Positions 21,899 to 34,515 are shown, numbered from the stretch's first letter. The stretch is DNA of 64,000 nucleotides from Druceiella hillmani (GCA_039881145.1 JAYKKI010000027.1:20223001-20287000); one strand, 5' to 3'. The notes: generated by a model not told the origin, from the letters alone. Numbers and translations: made by a program.

Positions 21899-24245
21899 AA
21901 AAAATCTACTGGAAATGGCGCTGTTATTTTTGCAGAAGTTATTTATATGCAAAATATTTATTCGTCGTGTACTATTGCTCATTATTATTTTTACCTTAAC
22001 TATGTGACTGATATAGGTAACCAAAAAATCTACGAAATCCTCTACGACTGGATTTGCCATCAATTTTTTATTGTGCCATGATTATTGTCATATGCGTCAA
22101 CGAAGACTTTTTATCGGCGCTACTGTTTTTCGATGATGTAGTTTTTACATATCTCTATATGCTACTAACACAAAACCTTTCAAATCTGGCTTTCTTCTTC
22201 TTTACAGAATCACCTCTTTATTTGTTTTATTCTAGCTTTCTTCTCTACCCTACCAATTTATATCACTCTAGACTTCAATATTATTCTTAGTTAAGTTGAA
22301 TAACAAATTATTAAAACTCTTGATTCAGTGGTTTATATTTATTTACTTTATACGTACAAGATTTATTCAAGATAAACTGTTTATTTAACAGCACATATGT
22401 CCGTAAGGGGGGAACTGAATACTGCAAAGATTTCAAATATCCTTCGTTAATGTTAGAATATTTATGTAGCTATATAATATTTATGTAATTGAGAATATTG
22501 AAATGCAAGTTGCATTATATATTCAGAAATAAATTATTAATATAAACAACATTAAGATATTATTAAATTTAGATAGAAATAGCTGTCATATGTTCCATTC
22601 GTTCAATTATTCATATTCCCTCACAGGTTTGATCAAGTTTGTAAATAAAAAGTCACGCTTTGAATTATTATCTTTATTGTTTTATTAGTGTTCATGCAAT
22701 TGCGAAACAAAATGAAAAAAGATGGTCTTATCATTTAATAATATTGTTTGCTGAGTATTAAATTTCAGAACTAAATATTTGGAGACAATCTAAAAATTGT
22801 GTAAAAATCTTTGATCGATAGATGTTTGAATATGTTTGCTAAATCCATGCATATCGTTCTTAAGATGGTATTGAAGGTAAATCTGTTTTGTTTGCCTAAT
22901 CCATTTTATTGTGATGTATTTATTTGTTTGGTTAGGTTCATATTTTTTCTTAAACACATTTGAAAGGCGGTAACGGAAAATTCAAGTTTAGATAGCTACT
23001 CGTATCTTAGATCTGTGCGTGTGTGTGATATTCTACGGCGCTGACTTTTTAGTTTCTTTTTTAAAAAAATGTACCAAAGACAAGCAAATGAAAAAAGACG
23101 AATTATTGTTAATTGGAATCTACCCTATTAGGTAAAAGCGACGTCTTGCTTAAAAGTGTTAGTGAGTGGGTCACGATGAATCTCATGTCTACAGCTGCTT
23201 GTTATGTCTACCCTTATACTTCTTCACGGAAAAATATAAATGGTAATGGCTATTCACTGAAACGCAAGGTGTGGAGCCAGGTAGATTGTAATTGTCTGCC
23301 GTTTGGATATTATTCTTATTTGATGGAGAACCTATCTTGAGTTTGAGTCCGGAGTTTTCCTTTCTCTGTACGGTTCGCAGGCCAGTGGGGGTCTGTATCA
23401 CAGATGAAGTTTCCAAAGCAGTCACCATATGGAGTATTAAATTACTTTATATTTCGATAATGCCGGTAGTGGTAATGTATCTTTAAATGTAGGTGTTTTA
23501 TCACATAACGTAGACATCTGTGCATGATTGCCATTTACAGACGTGGTTTGTCCGTGCAAACTTTTATATTAAAATGTCTTTACGTGATTTTATCAGTTTC
23601 TTTTGCTATTACAGGCGTAAAGTTAACTTTGCAAATCTTTCTCAATTTTGCTGTTTTTTTCTTCTATATTCAATTTCTAATAACTCTCTCTGTCTCTCAA
23701 TATATTTACAATTTTATTCTATTTTTCTTTCTATTATCTCCTTTCCATTGCATTTTGTTCCATAACACGATAATTTAAAGAAATTCTTTAAAAATAAATT
23801 TTTTGACTCTATCAGTTATTACTCGATATTATTTATATATAATTAAATATTATCTGTAAATAAGTCACATAAGATGATAACGCGTCATATTGCTGTCATA
23901 TGCTAATACGATGTCTCCTCAATTTCATATAGTTTTTGTCTTTCTCCAGCAGTTTGTTTGGTGGTGGGTACAATTATAATTTTAATACAAGTGATTTTAC
24001 ATTAATATACCATCTATCGTTTTATATCTTCACCTGACTTTCTCTCTTTCGTAAACTCCATAAATACACGACGATTTTATTTCTCGCTTATAAATCGTCT
24101 GTTTACTTGCTATCATCATTGTGCGTGATACAAATTTACACTCCATTACGAGTTAGCGTAATGGTTAATCTCGTATGCTGCTTTTTCGGGGTCGATATTG
24201 GGATTCAATAGTAGTGCCAAAATAAATATTTATTGCCAACAGTCG
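21899..24245. other. Unassigned; one less AT-rich patch
   Basis: Only 23110-23430 stands out, being less AT-rich, with overlapping open frames on both strands (for example 23189-23428 on minus) and no recognised domain. It may be a captured or repeat-derived piece. A stretch at 24150-24225 resembles a tRNA-type A box but lacks a convincing B box. Confidence 0.35.
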
Positions 24246-24288
<43 letters not shown>

Positions 24289-24298
24289 TATATATATA

Positions 24299-24361
<63 letters not shown>
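24246..24361. repeat. (TA)n microsatellite
   Basis: About 115 bp of TA, interrupted by two TAATATTATA blocks. Open frames read through it are an artefact of TA repetition. Confidence 0.95.
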
Positions 24362-24363
<2 letters not shown>

Positions 24364-25136
24364 TGTACATAGTTCACTAGATGTTGCCCGCAATTTCGTT
24401 CGTGTGGTCTTCTATTTAAGGCGATAATGTATTTAGTTCGAACACATGGCATGCGTTCCAATGTCAATCATGTTAACTGAAACGTCGCCGTTTTATTTCA
24501 ATTTAATTTAGTCAATTATGGGATGATTGGAAAATACGGTTTACCAGAAAAAATAGGTATTAGTAAGATTTGATAGTATAGCGTTATATTTTAAACTTCT
24601 AGTTTCACATTTATTCGATATGTACTTAAAGAGTAGATTGAAAATGTATATAAATCATCTTATATGTATACTCTATTAATGCTGCTTCCTAGAGCAACTT
24701 CAGACCACTTCCAAGTCCTGGTCAGCCAAATCATTGGATTTAAATTTACATCGAAAAAATTTAAGCTAAATATGTAATTATAATTAGTTTGAAGGAAATT
24801 GATTGGAGAGCATTATGAATGGTTAATATTTATATGCACCATTTAATTTTTCTAGTTGGGAATATATTATACAAACTTAGATCTTGGAAAAGGATAAGTA
24901 TTTCGATTAGTTAATCTTATACTTATACATACATTTTCCTACATGTGGAGTATTATACCATAGGAGTATGTGTGGAGATATGATATGTTTGCTTGTTTAT
25001 ATCTTAAAACTGAAAAAATAGAAATGTACCAACTCATTTGGAGTTGTTATTCAAAAGTTTTTACATCCCAAAAAGCCTTAAGCATCTTATAATGTTAAAG
25101 GCGAGGTGATTCATACGAAGATGGATATTTGTAAGG

Positions 25137-25530
25137 TTTTGCAGTCGAATCACTTTTCTGTTGTAGTTTGTAGTTTAACGTAATTTAAAATGTAATAAAT
25201 ATCTTAATTTCTCAATCCAAATAGATCCACTAAATGTGATCAATATGGTGGCCAACGGGCGGCGAGAGACTCGAGTGAAATAAATCGCGCCACGCGCTAA
25301 ATAAAGATATCGACCAGCGCTCCGCTCCAATAAACTGTGGCAGTAAACAAACGACTGACTGAATTGATTCGCGTAATACATCTTCTTCAGCGCTAATGAA
25401 ACGCAAATATATTCGGGCCACAGTTAACTTTGCGCGCAACTGTATTTTATGAAGGTTTACGGAGCCAAATGCATTCAAGTGCACTAAAGTGCAGTACGAT
25501 TTGGTTTTAATGTAACGCTAAGTCGAATTA
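25137..25530 (+). repeat. Island I1, copy 4 (R block A)
   Basis: It runs from TTTTGCAGTCGAATCAC through GGTGGCCAACGGGCGGCGAG, GCGCTCCGCTCCAATAAACT, GCAGTAAACAAACGACTGAC, CAGCGCTAATGAAACGC, AGTTAACTTTGCGCGCAACT and CATTCAAGTGCACTAAAGTG. A 68-codon minus-strand frame (25175-25381) is kept in the young copies but broken in the old ones. GTAAACAAA (25343-25351) resembles a forkhead site and TTTGCGCGC an E2F site. Confidence 0.85.
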
Positions 25531-26216
25531 AGTGCTGAATTGTGTGTAGGTATTTAAAAGCATTGCTGCTTTAATAATTGATTAGTTCGTATATTTACAA
25601 GTGAATTAACTTTTATTCGCGTGATTTAATCAAATAAAACGCCATTTATTGGTTTGGTATTCCAGTTTGAATCAGTTGGAAGCGGTATTAACATGTAATT
25701 ATGTTGACATTTTTTAACCATATTGGAATATTATTTCAGGCTGAGTTGTTATAAAAAATAACGAAATAAAAAAGCAATAAAAATATCAGATGAATAAATA
25801 TATATTACAAGTATTTCGATTCAGTTAAAGTAAGCGAATAAAAAGCAATCAAAATATTATGAGGATAGCTGTTTTTTTCAAAAAGTGAAGCAACTAAATT
25901 TGGTTATAGTCCACTCCTTATTTATAAAGTCTTGAGTTATATAATATTTAAATAATATTAAAATTTGTCAACTAGTTGTTGTACGATGCGTGTACAAACA
26001 AAAACACAAAAAAAGGTAAAGATTTCTAGACGTCGGGTCGAGATAAAACTGGTACATATTTCATTTTATTCCTATAATCTTAAGCTGGAAAGTATATATG
26101 GAAAACAATTTAAAACTAGTTTCAATTTCTTACTCATCCAAAGTTATTTTTCTAAAACATTTTTTAACTTTCCCTCTTATTACATAAATGTCCTTTTCCG
26201 GATCTACACAGGCTGG

Positions 26217-26261
26217 TCTTGAAAATTGGGAATTTAAAATTTAAATTCCCAATTTTCAAGA
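26217..26261. repeat. 45-bp perfect palindrome
   Basis: The arms contain CTTGAAAATTGGGAATTTAAA and its complement and are exact around one central base. Confidence 0.9.
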
Positions 26262-27429
26262 TCTTTTTCCACCTGTTATTTTGATTTATCCCACGGTCTT
26301 ATTCTGGGTTGTGAGACTGCTGAATTTTTATTTGGTAATCTCTTAACTTCTATATTATTACTTCTCTCTTCTTTTAAATATTTATTTTACATTTATACTA
26401 ATAAAACCTGATTGCGTAAAAAATAATTAACTGAAAAGATAGAAACAAACTGTATAATTTATATAATTCAATTTGAGTAATGTAGAATCCACCGTGAAAC
26501 TTTTTTGTTTGGTATGTGCATAAGTAAAAAATAAAATATAATAAACTATGGATATAAGCATGTTTAACGCAAAATATGTTTTAAGGTGATTTATTTAAAT
26601 ATTTACTACAACGTTTTTAAATTTTTCTTTGTTCTCGCCGTGATTTATAACATTTAAGTTATATTTATAATATATTATATTTTATTTTTTGCTTGTATAG
26701 GTATCGAACAAAAAACATTGGATGGTGCATTCTACATTGCTCAATTTAAATTATATGAATTATGGAGCCTGTTTTTTCTTTTTAGTTAGTTATTTTTAAC
26801 GCAATCGGTTTTTTTTAATCTTTTATATTATCAGTTTTATTTTTGCAGTCGAATTTTTTAATAATCTCATTTGAAACTTTTTAATTTGACTAATAAATGT
26901 CTTGATCAGTTAAGTATTGGGTGGCATTGGTAAGTAAATAAGTTCAACGGTAAAGTAAGGTTAAAAATAGGGGAGTATTGAATTTTTTTTGTTCAGAGTA
27001 TTGTATTGCCAATTAAATTAAAATATATAAGTTATGTATATTTTTGTAATCTTTATTCAAAACCGTTCATTTTGATATCCTACTCGATAGGCTCAAAACA
27101 AAATATTAGAATTGAATATGACACCCAGAATCCGCGATTTTGATTTCTTGATATTTTAATGTACTGGGTACACTCACTCGTGTTACCAAGACGAATCTAA
27201 CGACACCTCATATATTGAAATCCATCAAACCACATGAATGTCTGTAAGGAATAAATCCTTTGGCTTGGGATACAGCCTGTGCCAAAGGAATAGACATACA
27301 GACATACATTCGAAAAACATAACATTCCTTCTGAGGTTATCGGGAAAAACGGAGGAGGGAAGGGGTCGCTTGTTAGGAAAGATAGGAAGAAAAACTTTAA
27401 TTGAAATAGTTATTTATGTATAATTTTCA

Positions 27430-27436
27430 CTGATTC

Positions 27437-27525
<89 letters not shown>

Positions 27526-27561
27526 ATATATATATATATATACATATATAAAACGAATCAG
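27430..27561. repeat. (TA)n microsatellite inside an exact inverted repeat
   Basis: CTGATTCGTTTTATATATA at the left is mirrored by TATATAAAACGAATCAG at the right. The entire tract, TA core included, can fold as one hairpin of about 130 bp. It lies just outside the left arm of the large palindrome. Confidence 0.9.
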
Positions 27562-27960
27562 AGAATGTATTAATATTTTGAGAATTGGTTAAGTAGTTTA
27601 TGAGAAAAATATTTTTTAAACATTTTTAGTTAATCGTTTTTTCAAAATTTACTCATTTTAAAAATAGACATATTGAAAGTCAAAGTTAACACATTTAAAT
27701 AAATCGAATGGATATGAATCAAAGACATTTTTATTGTAATTACGTGGTAATATCCTTGTCTTGCATGTGTCGAGCGTATTCACGATTTTGAGTTTTTCTA
27801 TGGAATTCAACTTTCACAATATAAAACTAAAATTTGATTCGACTAATTGTAAAATATTTTGTACTCTGTATTTATATTAACTTATTAACAAATGTTAATG
27901 TTATTTTTCACCTTGTTTAATATTTCGTCGACGGTATATGTTATACCTAAAATGCCACAA

Positions 27961-28338
27961 ATTTTTCAAGCACTGTGAGATTCAGAATCATCGCCATAGT
28001 TTTTGTATTAAATCTAAGTAAGATCTAGAAACGTTATTCTAATTTTATAAGTTAAGTTCTCGTTTTCGTAACTCTTTAGCTTCAACATTTTAGGAAATAG
28101 AGTGCTATGTATTTTTGCCGCCTGTTTTATAGCTAATTTTTGCCGCCTGTTTTATAGCAAATTTTTCAAGCACTGTGAGATTCAGAATCATCGCCATAGT
28201 TTTTGTATTAATTCTAAGTAAGATCTAGAAACGTTATTCAAACTTTATAAGTTAAGTTCTCGTTTTCGTAACTCTTTAGCTTCAATATTTTAGGAAATAG
28301 AGTGTTATGTATTTTTTCCGCCTGTTTTATAGCTAATT
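27961..28338 (+). repeat. 200-bp tandem duplication in the left palindrome arm
   Basis: ATTTTTCAAGCACTGTGAGA at 27961 recurs at 28161, and both units run to TGCCGCCTGTTTTATAGC-type words. The unit length is 200 bp with few differences. The right arm has a single unit (about 31920-32110), so the duplication post-dates the palindrome or one unit was lost on the right. Confidence 0.9.
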
Positions 28339-28806
28339 AAAATTATAAACATATTTTTGAAATTCATTTAACTAGTCATTTCTAACAACATCCCACACAA
28401 TTCAAGAAATAAAAGAAAATATTTCGGATACTTGATTCAAATAGGTATATTTGAAATTTTTATCACATTTTTATTAAATATTTTAGAGAATTAAGTTTTG
28501 AAATACATGCCGGTTGATTTATTTTATCATATGCCAAATTTCAATTTTCTACAGACGGATCGGCACGTGAGTGTCCTTACACCGGTTTCGTTTTTTTACT
28601 TTTGAGGTAAGAAACTCTGATTAAATCGAAATGTTGCTTTGAAGAATATATGTAAAATTTTGGTATGTTCGTATGTATTTGGCTTACATCCCGCTATTAT
28701 ATCGTAGATATTAAGCAAAGAACTTTGATATATGGGCAGACGTGTGACTGAAATTACCAAAGTTTGTTGATTTCAATGGTTCCTGAAAACCAGAGGGTTA
28801 AAAATA

Positions 28807-28842
28807 TGCCCTTACGCTAATATGAACGATATTAGCGTAAGG
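28807..28842. repeat. Hairpin within the palindrome arms
   Basis: CCTTACGCTAATAT and ATATTAGCGTAAGG flank a 5-base loop. The mirrored copy lies near 31411-31443. It is absent from R copies B and C at the corresponding place, so it was gained in the A lineage before the palindrome formed. Confidence 0.75.
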
Positions 28843-29269
28843 TCGTATTTTAATTCAAACATGAGTCTGAGTGAAAAGAATAAGCTTCGACTATATTATA
28901 CAGGTTGAGTTTTAGCTATGCGCGCACTGTTTATACACTGAATTAATCTAGCAAACAACGAACAGTTTTTCTAGGCATTCTATTCTGTAAAGCGGAATTA
29001 ATACGTTTAGTGATTTGGTTTACTTTGTAAGTTGGCAGATTTATAATATAAGATTTTTGCGTAAATAAAGAAAAAAATATTTACGAAAATTATAAACAAA
29101 AATAGTTGGCATTATCTTAAACCCACCTGAAATATAACATCCTTAATTAGTGCAATTAAAATGTTACGTGATGTTCCTATTATGATGTCAATTAATCTTG
29201 ATACAAACCTAACCATTAAAGGCCGTTACTAATGTCGCTATCAAAACTAGCATCATCACACACCGCGGT

Positions 29270-29620
29270 GAATTATCTCTCGATGCGTAAATCAAACATT
29301 GTACAGTCGCCCACATGACATATAATGTGTTTTGTCGATTCGTAAGTGCGCGAAAGAAATCCATTAATTTGGAAAAGTATTTTATACTGACATTTTTGTA
29401 AGGGCTCGTAATAAAGCACGAGGCGAGCTAAGATATCCCCAGTGGCCAATATAACTCGCAGACCGGATGTTGGCCGGCGATCAAACAACGCGCGGTATCA
29501 TTGTAAATAAGCTTTGACTGTGCTGCTATGTAAATAAGGCGAATAAATAAAGAGCAAGGTGAGGGCGGGGCGTGTGATAAACATCTGGAGCGGTGTTGTG
29601 GAGAGGCTGAGCGAATGATG
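29270..29620 (+). repeat. Island I2, copy 1 (R block A)
   Basis: GC-richer stretch from AATTATCTCTCGATGCGTAA through ACAGTCGCCCACATGACAT, GATTCGTAAGTGCGCGAAAG, GTAATAAAGCACGAGGCGAG, CCCCAGTGGCCAATATAAC, AACAACGCGCGGTATCATTG to a GAATAAATAAAGAG end. GTAAATAA occurs at 29503-29510 and 29530-29537 and resembles paired forkhead sites. It is nearly unchanged in copies B, C, E and F while neighbouring sequence diverges. Confidence 0.85.
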
Positions 29621-30098
29621 TAAATATGTACGGAAAATATCCCAGTGCGTGTTTGGCAACAAAGTTTTGTATCCTGTATTTTTTTAAATATAAGCAGGTC
29701 ATTTTTTGATAGAGAATGATTAAAGTTATTTCTTAATAAAACTAAGCAATTTAATAGCACGAAAGCCCTAAGAAAATAAAAAAAAATTTAAACAATTTTT
29801 TTAAAATCTTAAACTTAAAATATTCAAGATTCAAGCAGGGTGAGTCCGATCAACGAAAATATTTAACAAAATATTGACAAAACAATGTTTGAGTTTTTAA
29901 ATTTTTATTGATTGTAAACTGAAAATAGGTCATGGAAATTTTAGTTATAAAATAAAATCATCCAAATGCCGCTGTTAAACGTTGAAATTCACAATAAATA
30001 CCAAGAAAAAAAAATTAATAACTGTTGTAGAACTGCCCATTCAGACATTTCACTGCACATCCAATATTTTTTCCACAAATAACATTTATTTAACCTCT

Positions 30099-30156
30099 AG
30101 TTTTATTAACCTAAGTTATTAAGATCTACAATGGCAGCAAAAACCTTACTCGAGCG
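30099..30156. repeat. 58-bp palindrome spacer
   Basis: Read on the minus strand (CGCTCGAGTAAGGTTTTTGC and on) the spacer continues the right arm collinearly with a related sequence at 48719-48775 (CGCTCGTGTAAGACTTTTAC). It is therefore the unduplicated end of the right copy, and the junction with the left copy lies at 30098/30099. Confidence 0.8.
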
Positions 30157-32287
30157 AGAGGTTAAATAAATGTTATTTGTGGAAAAAATATTGGATGTGC
30201 AGTGAAATGTCTGAATGGGCAGTTCTACAACAGTTATTAATTTTTTTTTCTTGGTATTTATTGTGAATTTCAACGTTTAACAGCGGCATTTGGATGATTT
30301 TATTTTATAACTAAAATTTCCATGACCTATTTTCAGTTTACAATCAATAAAAATTTAAAAACTCAAACATTGTTTTGTCAATATTTTGTTAAATATTTTC
30401 GTTGATCGGACTCACCCTGCTTGAATCTTGAATATTTTAAGTTTAAGATTTTAAAAAAATTGTTTAAATTTTTTTTTATTTTCTTAGGGCTTTCGTGCTA
30501 TTAAATTGCTTAGTTTTATTAAGAAATAACTTTAATCATTCTCTATCAAAAAATGACCTGCTTATATTTAAAAAAATACAGGATACAAAACTTTGTTGCC
30601 AAACACGCACTGGGATATTTTCCGTACATATTTACATCATTCGCTCAGCCTCTCCACAACACCGCTCCAGATGTTTATCATACGCCCCGCCCTCACCTTG
30701 CTCTTTATTTATTCGCCTTATTTACATAGCAGCACAGTCAAAGCTTATTTACAATGATACCGCGCGTTGTTTGATCGCCGGCCAACATCCAGTCTGCGGG
30801 TTATATTGGCCACTGGGGACATCTTAGCTCGCCTCGTGCTCTATTACGAGCCCTTATAAAAATGTCAGTGTAAAATACTTTTCCAAATTAATGGCTTTCT
30901 TTCGCGTACTTACGAATCGACAAAACACATTATATGTCATGTGGGCGACTGTACAATGTATGATTTACTCATCGAGAGATAATTCACCGCGGTGTGTGAT
31001 GATGCTAGTTTTGATAGCGACATTAGTAACGGCCTTTAATGGTTAGGTTTGTACCAAGATTAATTGATATCATAATAGAAATATCACGTAACATTTTAAT
31101 TGCACTAATTAAGGAAGTCACACTTCAGGTGGGTTTAAGATAATGGCAGCTATTTTTGTTTATCATTTTCGTAAATATTTTTTTCTTTATTTACGCAAAA
31201 ACTTTATAATATTATAAATCTGCCAACCTACAAAGTAAACCAAATCATTGAATGTATTAATTCCGCTTTACAGAATGCTTAGAAAAACTGGTCGTTGTTT
31301 GCTAGATTAATTCAGTGTTTAAACAGTGCGCGCATAGCTAAAACTCGATTTGTATAATATATTCAAAGCTTATTCTTTTCATTCAGACTCATGTTTGAAT
31401 GAAAATACGCCCTTACTCTAATATCGTTCATATTAGCGTAAGGACATATTTTTAACTCTCTGGTTTTCAGGAACCATTTAAATCAACTAAGTTTGGTAAT
31501 TTCAGTCACACATCTGGCCGTATATCAAAGTTCTTTGCTTAATATCTACGATATAATAGCTGAATGTAAGCCAAATATCTACGAGCACACCAAAATTTTA
31601 CATATTTTCCTCAAAGCAACATTTCGATTTAATCAGAGTTTCTTACCTCAAAAGGGAAAAAAGATACCGTTGGAAGGACACTCACGTGCCGGTCCGTCTG
31701 CAAAAAATTCTGATCTATAGAAAAACCGTCTGTTGAAATTCAGCATAGTGGTAAATCAACCCGCATGTATTTCAAAACTTAATGCTCAAAAATATTTGAT
31801 AGAAATTGTATAAAAATTTCAAATAGGTAAATCGAGTACACGAAATGTTTTCTTTTAATTCTTGTATTATTTGTTGTTTGAAAAGACTAGTTACAAGACT
31901 TTTAAAAAAAGATTTATAATTTTAATTAGCTGTAAAACAGGCGGAAAAAATATATAACACTCTATTTCCTAAAATATTGAAGCTAAAGAGTTACGAAAAA
32001 AACAACTTAACTTATAAAATTTAAGTAACGTTTCTAGAGCTTACCTAGAATTTATACAAAAATTATGGCGATGATTCTGAATCTCACAGTGCTTGAAAAA
32101 TTTGTGGTATTTTAAGTATGACATATACCGTCGACGAAATATTTACAAGTTGAAAAATAACATTAACATTTGTTAATAAGTTAATATAAATACAGAGTAC
32201 AAAATATTTTACAATTACTCGAATCAAATTTTAATTTTATATTGTCAAAGTTCAATTCTATAAAAAAAACTCGAAATCGTGAATACT
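30157..32287 (-). repeat. Right arm of the large palindrome (inverted partial R block)
   Basis: This is the mirror of 27775-30098. It carries an inverted island I2 at about 30635-30985 and the mirrored 110-codon frame at 30495-30827, which is not a gene. Homology stops near 32287, just before a (TA)n tract at 32321. Confidence 0.92.
30635..30985 (-). repeat. Island I2, inverted copy 2
   Basis: Reverse complement of 29270-29620. GCTCGCCTCGTGCT, the paired TTATTTAC words and the GCGACTGTACAATGT region are all kept, with a few per cent of substitutions. Confidence 0.85.
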
Positions 32288-32318
32288 ATCATACGTGATT
32301 TCACAAAATATATACGTG

Positions 32319-32320
<2 letters not shown>

Positions 32321-32377
<57 letters not shown>

Positions 32378-32378
32378 G

Positions 32379-32447
<69 letters not shown>
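32321..32447. repeat. (TA)n microsatellite
   Basis: About 127 bp of TA with single-base interruptions, 34 bp beyond the right palindrome arm. It mirrors the TA tract outside the left arm. Confidence 0.95.
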
Positions 32448-32448
<1 letters not shown>

Positions 32449-33627
32449 CTTGAATCGCGAGTATTTATTAAGTTTGATGACAAATTTGTTTAAATTTAAT
32501 TTTTCAAAATATTCAAAATTAATAATTAATAACCAAATGGAAGTTTCATATCAATTATGTTCTTATTCTAATCTTAAGAATTTATATTTGAATTTTAAGA
32601 TTTGGAAGTTTGTGAAATGTTTCTGATTTAGTTTTCCTTCCAATAAAAAGGAAAGGCATTAGTTTTAAATTTGGAACATAATTTTCAAATTTCAATTTGA
32701 TTGGCAAAAAATAAATGCATGAAAAAAAACTTGTGTGTAAACTACTTTTTTACATTAATTCCAGTGACTTACGAGTATTTAAACACGAATATTGTGTTGA
32801 TGAACTCAAAAAATTACGAGAAAAATATCGCAACCTCAGATACCTCAGATATAGAGATCTATAAAAATGCAACTTAAGACGGATTATAACACGATAAAAA
32901 TGACTAAACAAAAATTAGTGCAAAAATTAGTTCAGTCAGCGGGTTATATATTTAAAATTCTAGTTAAACAATTACTCGACCTATATTAAAAAAATAGATC
33001 AAAAATGTATATAACACAATCTTATCACTTTATTTTGTTACCGCCTGTTCCTAAAGCAAATTCAGACCAATTGCTATTCACAGTCAACCTAATCATTGGG
33101 TTTAACTTTGTATCGTAAGATTTAAGATAAAGGTACAATCGATTTGAGGGGAAATTGATTTAAAAGCTTTGTAAATGCTTAATATTTCGGGGCACCATTT
33201 AATATTTCTGGCTGGGAATATATTTATAAATAAAAAACTATGATTTTGGAAAAATGATAAGAATTTGAATTAATTATTATAATACTTTGCATATATTTTT
33301 CTTAATTCTGATGTCAATTATAAAAGTCGCTAGACGTTATGTATTATTGGACCATGGAGGTATTCACGTACACGCGAGTACCCACACGACATACGCATAA
33401 AACATGCGACATGACATACCCACACGACATACGCGTAGACATGAAGGGAATTATTATGGAAACGTATGTCTGTATCTTAAAACCAAACAAATACGTTTGC
33501 ACTGAATCCACGTATAAATGCTCCTTTGCTTTTTCAAAAGTTTTCGCATCCAAAATAGCTTCAGCATCTTCGTAGGTAAAAGAAGAGTTGACGCATCGGA
33601 AGATAAATATTTTTAAGGTATTGGAGC

Positions 33628-34060
33628 TGAAACACTTTTCTTTTATCGTATATAGTTTAGTATAATTTAAAATATAATAAATAACTTAATTCCTCAATCC
33701 AAATACATCCACTACATGTGATCAATATGGTGGCCAACGGGCGGCGAGAGACCCGAGTGAAATAAATCGCGCCGCGCGCTAAATAAAGATATCGACCAGC
33801 GCTCCGCTCCAGCAAACTGTGGCAGTAAACAAACGACTCACTGAATTGATTCGCGTAATACATCTTCTTCAGTGGTAATGAAGCGCAAATATATTCGGGC
33901 CCTAGTTTAGTTTGCGCGCAACTGTATTTTATGAAGGTTTACGGAGCCAAATGCATTAAAGTGCACTAGAGTAGCCAAATGCATTCGATTGTAGTTGAGT
34001 ACAGCACGATTTGGTTTTAATGTTACGCTTAGCTGATTCAGGAGTTGAATTGTGTCTATG
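33628..34060 (+). repeat. Island I1, copy 5 (R block B)
   Basis: Very close to copy A through GCGCGCTAAATAAAGATATC, GTAAACAAACGACT and GTTTGCGCGCAACTG. It has a small local duplication of the GCCAAATGCATTC word (about 33948 and 33974), shared with copy E at 55.3 kb. Confidence 0.85.
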
Positions 34061-34434
34061 TATTTCAAAGCTGTTTTAATAATTCAATAGCATGTAGATT
34101 TACTAATAGACTATCATTTACTTGCGTGGACTGTTTATATAAGGATTAATTTCGGTATCGCGATTTAATTTATCAAGAAGCCATCTACTGGGGTCAAGCA
34201 GAACTGGTATTAACATGTAAATACACTGAATTTTTTTAACCTTCTTCAAGATAATTAGTTTAAAAAACTACACAATTAATAAATAATAACCTATTTCTAG
34301 TTCGCTAATAATAAATAACATATTTCTATTTCATTGGACAGCTGTTCATAGAAGACATCTACCAAGCAAATTTCATATATAAATATAGTGCTAAGAGTCT
34401 ACGAGTAAAATGGTTGTGAAATACGGATAGAAAG

Positions 34435-34515
34435 TAGGGCACACAGACAGACGGACAGACGGACAGGGCGAAATTATAAAGGTTCCGTTTTTGCCATTTG
34501 GCTACGGAATCCTAA
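34435..34515 (+). repeat. Dispersed-repeat tail (GGTTCCGTTTTT type)
   Basis: CAGACAGACGGACAGACGGA, then GGTTCCGTTTTTGCCATTTG and CTACGGAATCC. Related pieces occur at about 28555-28615, 35095-35180, 46850-46990, 55840-55915 and 56455-56540. I associate this motif, from memory, with abundant lepidopteran repeats; a library search would be needed to name it. Confidence 0.6.

Larger units (their letters stand above)
24480..30098 (+). repeat. R block, copy A
   Basis: First member of the R array. Left homology with copies B and E starts by about 24480-24600 (GCGTTATATTTTAAA, AGTAGATTGAAAATGTATAT) and continues through AGAGCAACTTCAGACC, island I1 (25137), diverged AT-rich sequence, the AAAGTCAAAGTTAACA block (27676), a lepidopteran-like tail near 28555 and island I2 (29270). 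It is cut at 30098 by the palindrome junction. No credible gene is present. Confidence 0.75.
27775..30098 (+). repeat. Left arm of a large palindrome
   Basis: Position x pairs with 60255 minus x near the centre; for example 29428-29760 mirrors 30495-30827 with only a few substitutions. Near the junction the arms look identical, at 29.05-29.43 kb a few per cent differ, and beyond 28.9 kb differences are frequent. The outer end is near 27775, where the GTATTCACGATTTTGAG match stops. This arm contains a 200-bp tandem duplication absent from the right arm. Confidence 0.92.

Noticed and set aside
23110..23430. Exon or LINE terminus in the less AT-rich patch
   Set aside because: Open frames exist on both strands, but no motif or homologue could be recognised, so no product is assigned.
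24150..24225. tRNA or tRNA-derived SINE head
   Set aside because: TAGCGTAATGG fits an A box, but the downstream GGGATTCAATAG is a poor B box and no cloverleaf can be drawn.
24165..24467. Open frames through (TA)n tracts encoding Tyr-Ile repeats (also at 32.3 and 58.7 kb)
   Set aside because: They are simple products of TA repetition.
25175..25381. 68-codon minus-strand frame kept in I1 copies A, B, E and partly in C and F
   Set aside because: The copies that keep it are young and similar. Older copies (2.9, 13.7, 17.8 kb) do not preserve the frame although the DNA is conserved.
29428..30827. Two near-identical 110-codon open frames in opposite orientation
   Set aside because: They are mirror images in the large palindrome and cover island I2. 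The frame is broken in R copies B and C, so it is not a gene pair.
33339..33575. Open frame beginning MEVFTYTRVPTRH, with a similar one at 54722
   Set aside because: It is shared only by the two segmental duplicates, consists largely of a CACACGACATACGC-type local repeat, and R copy A lacks that part.
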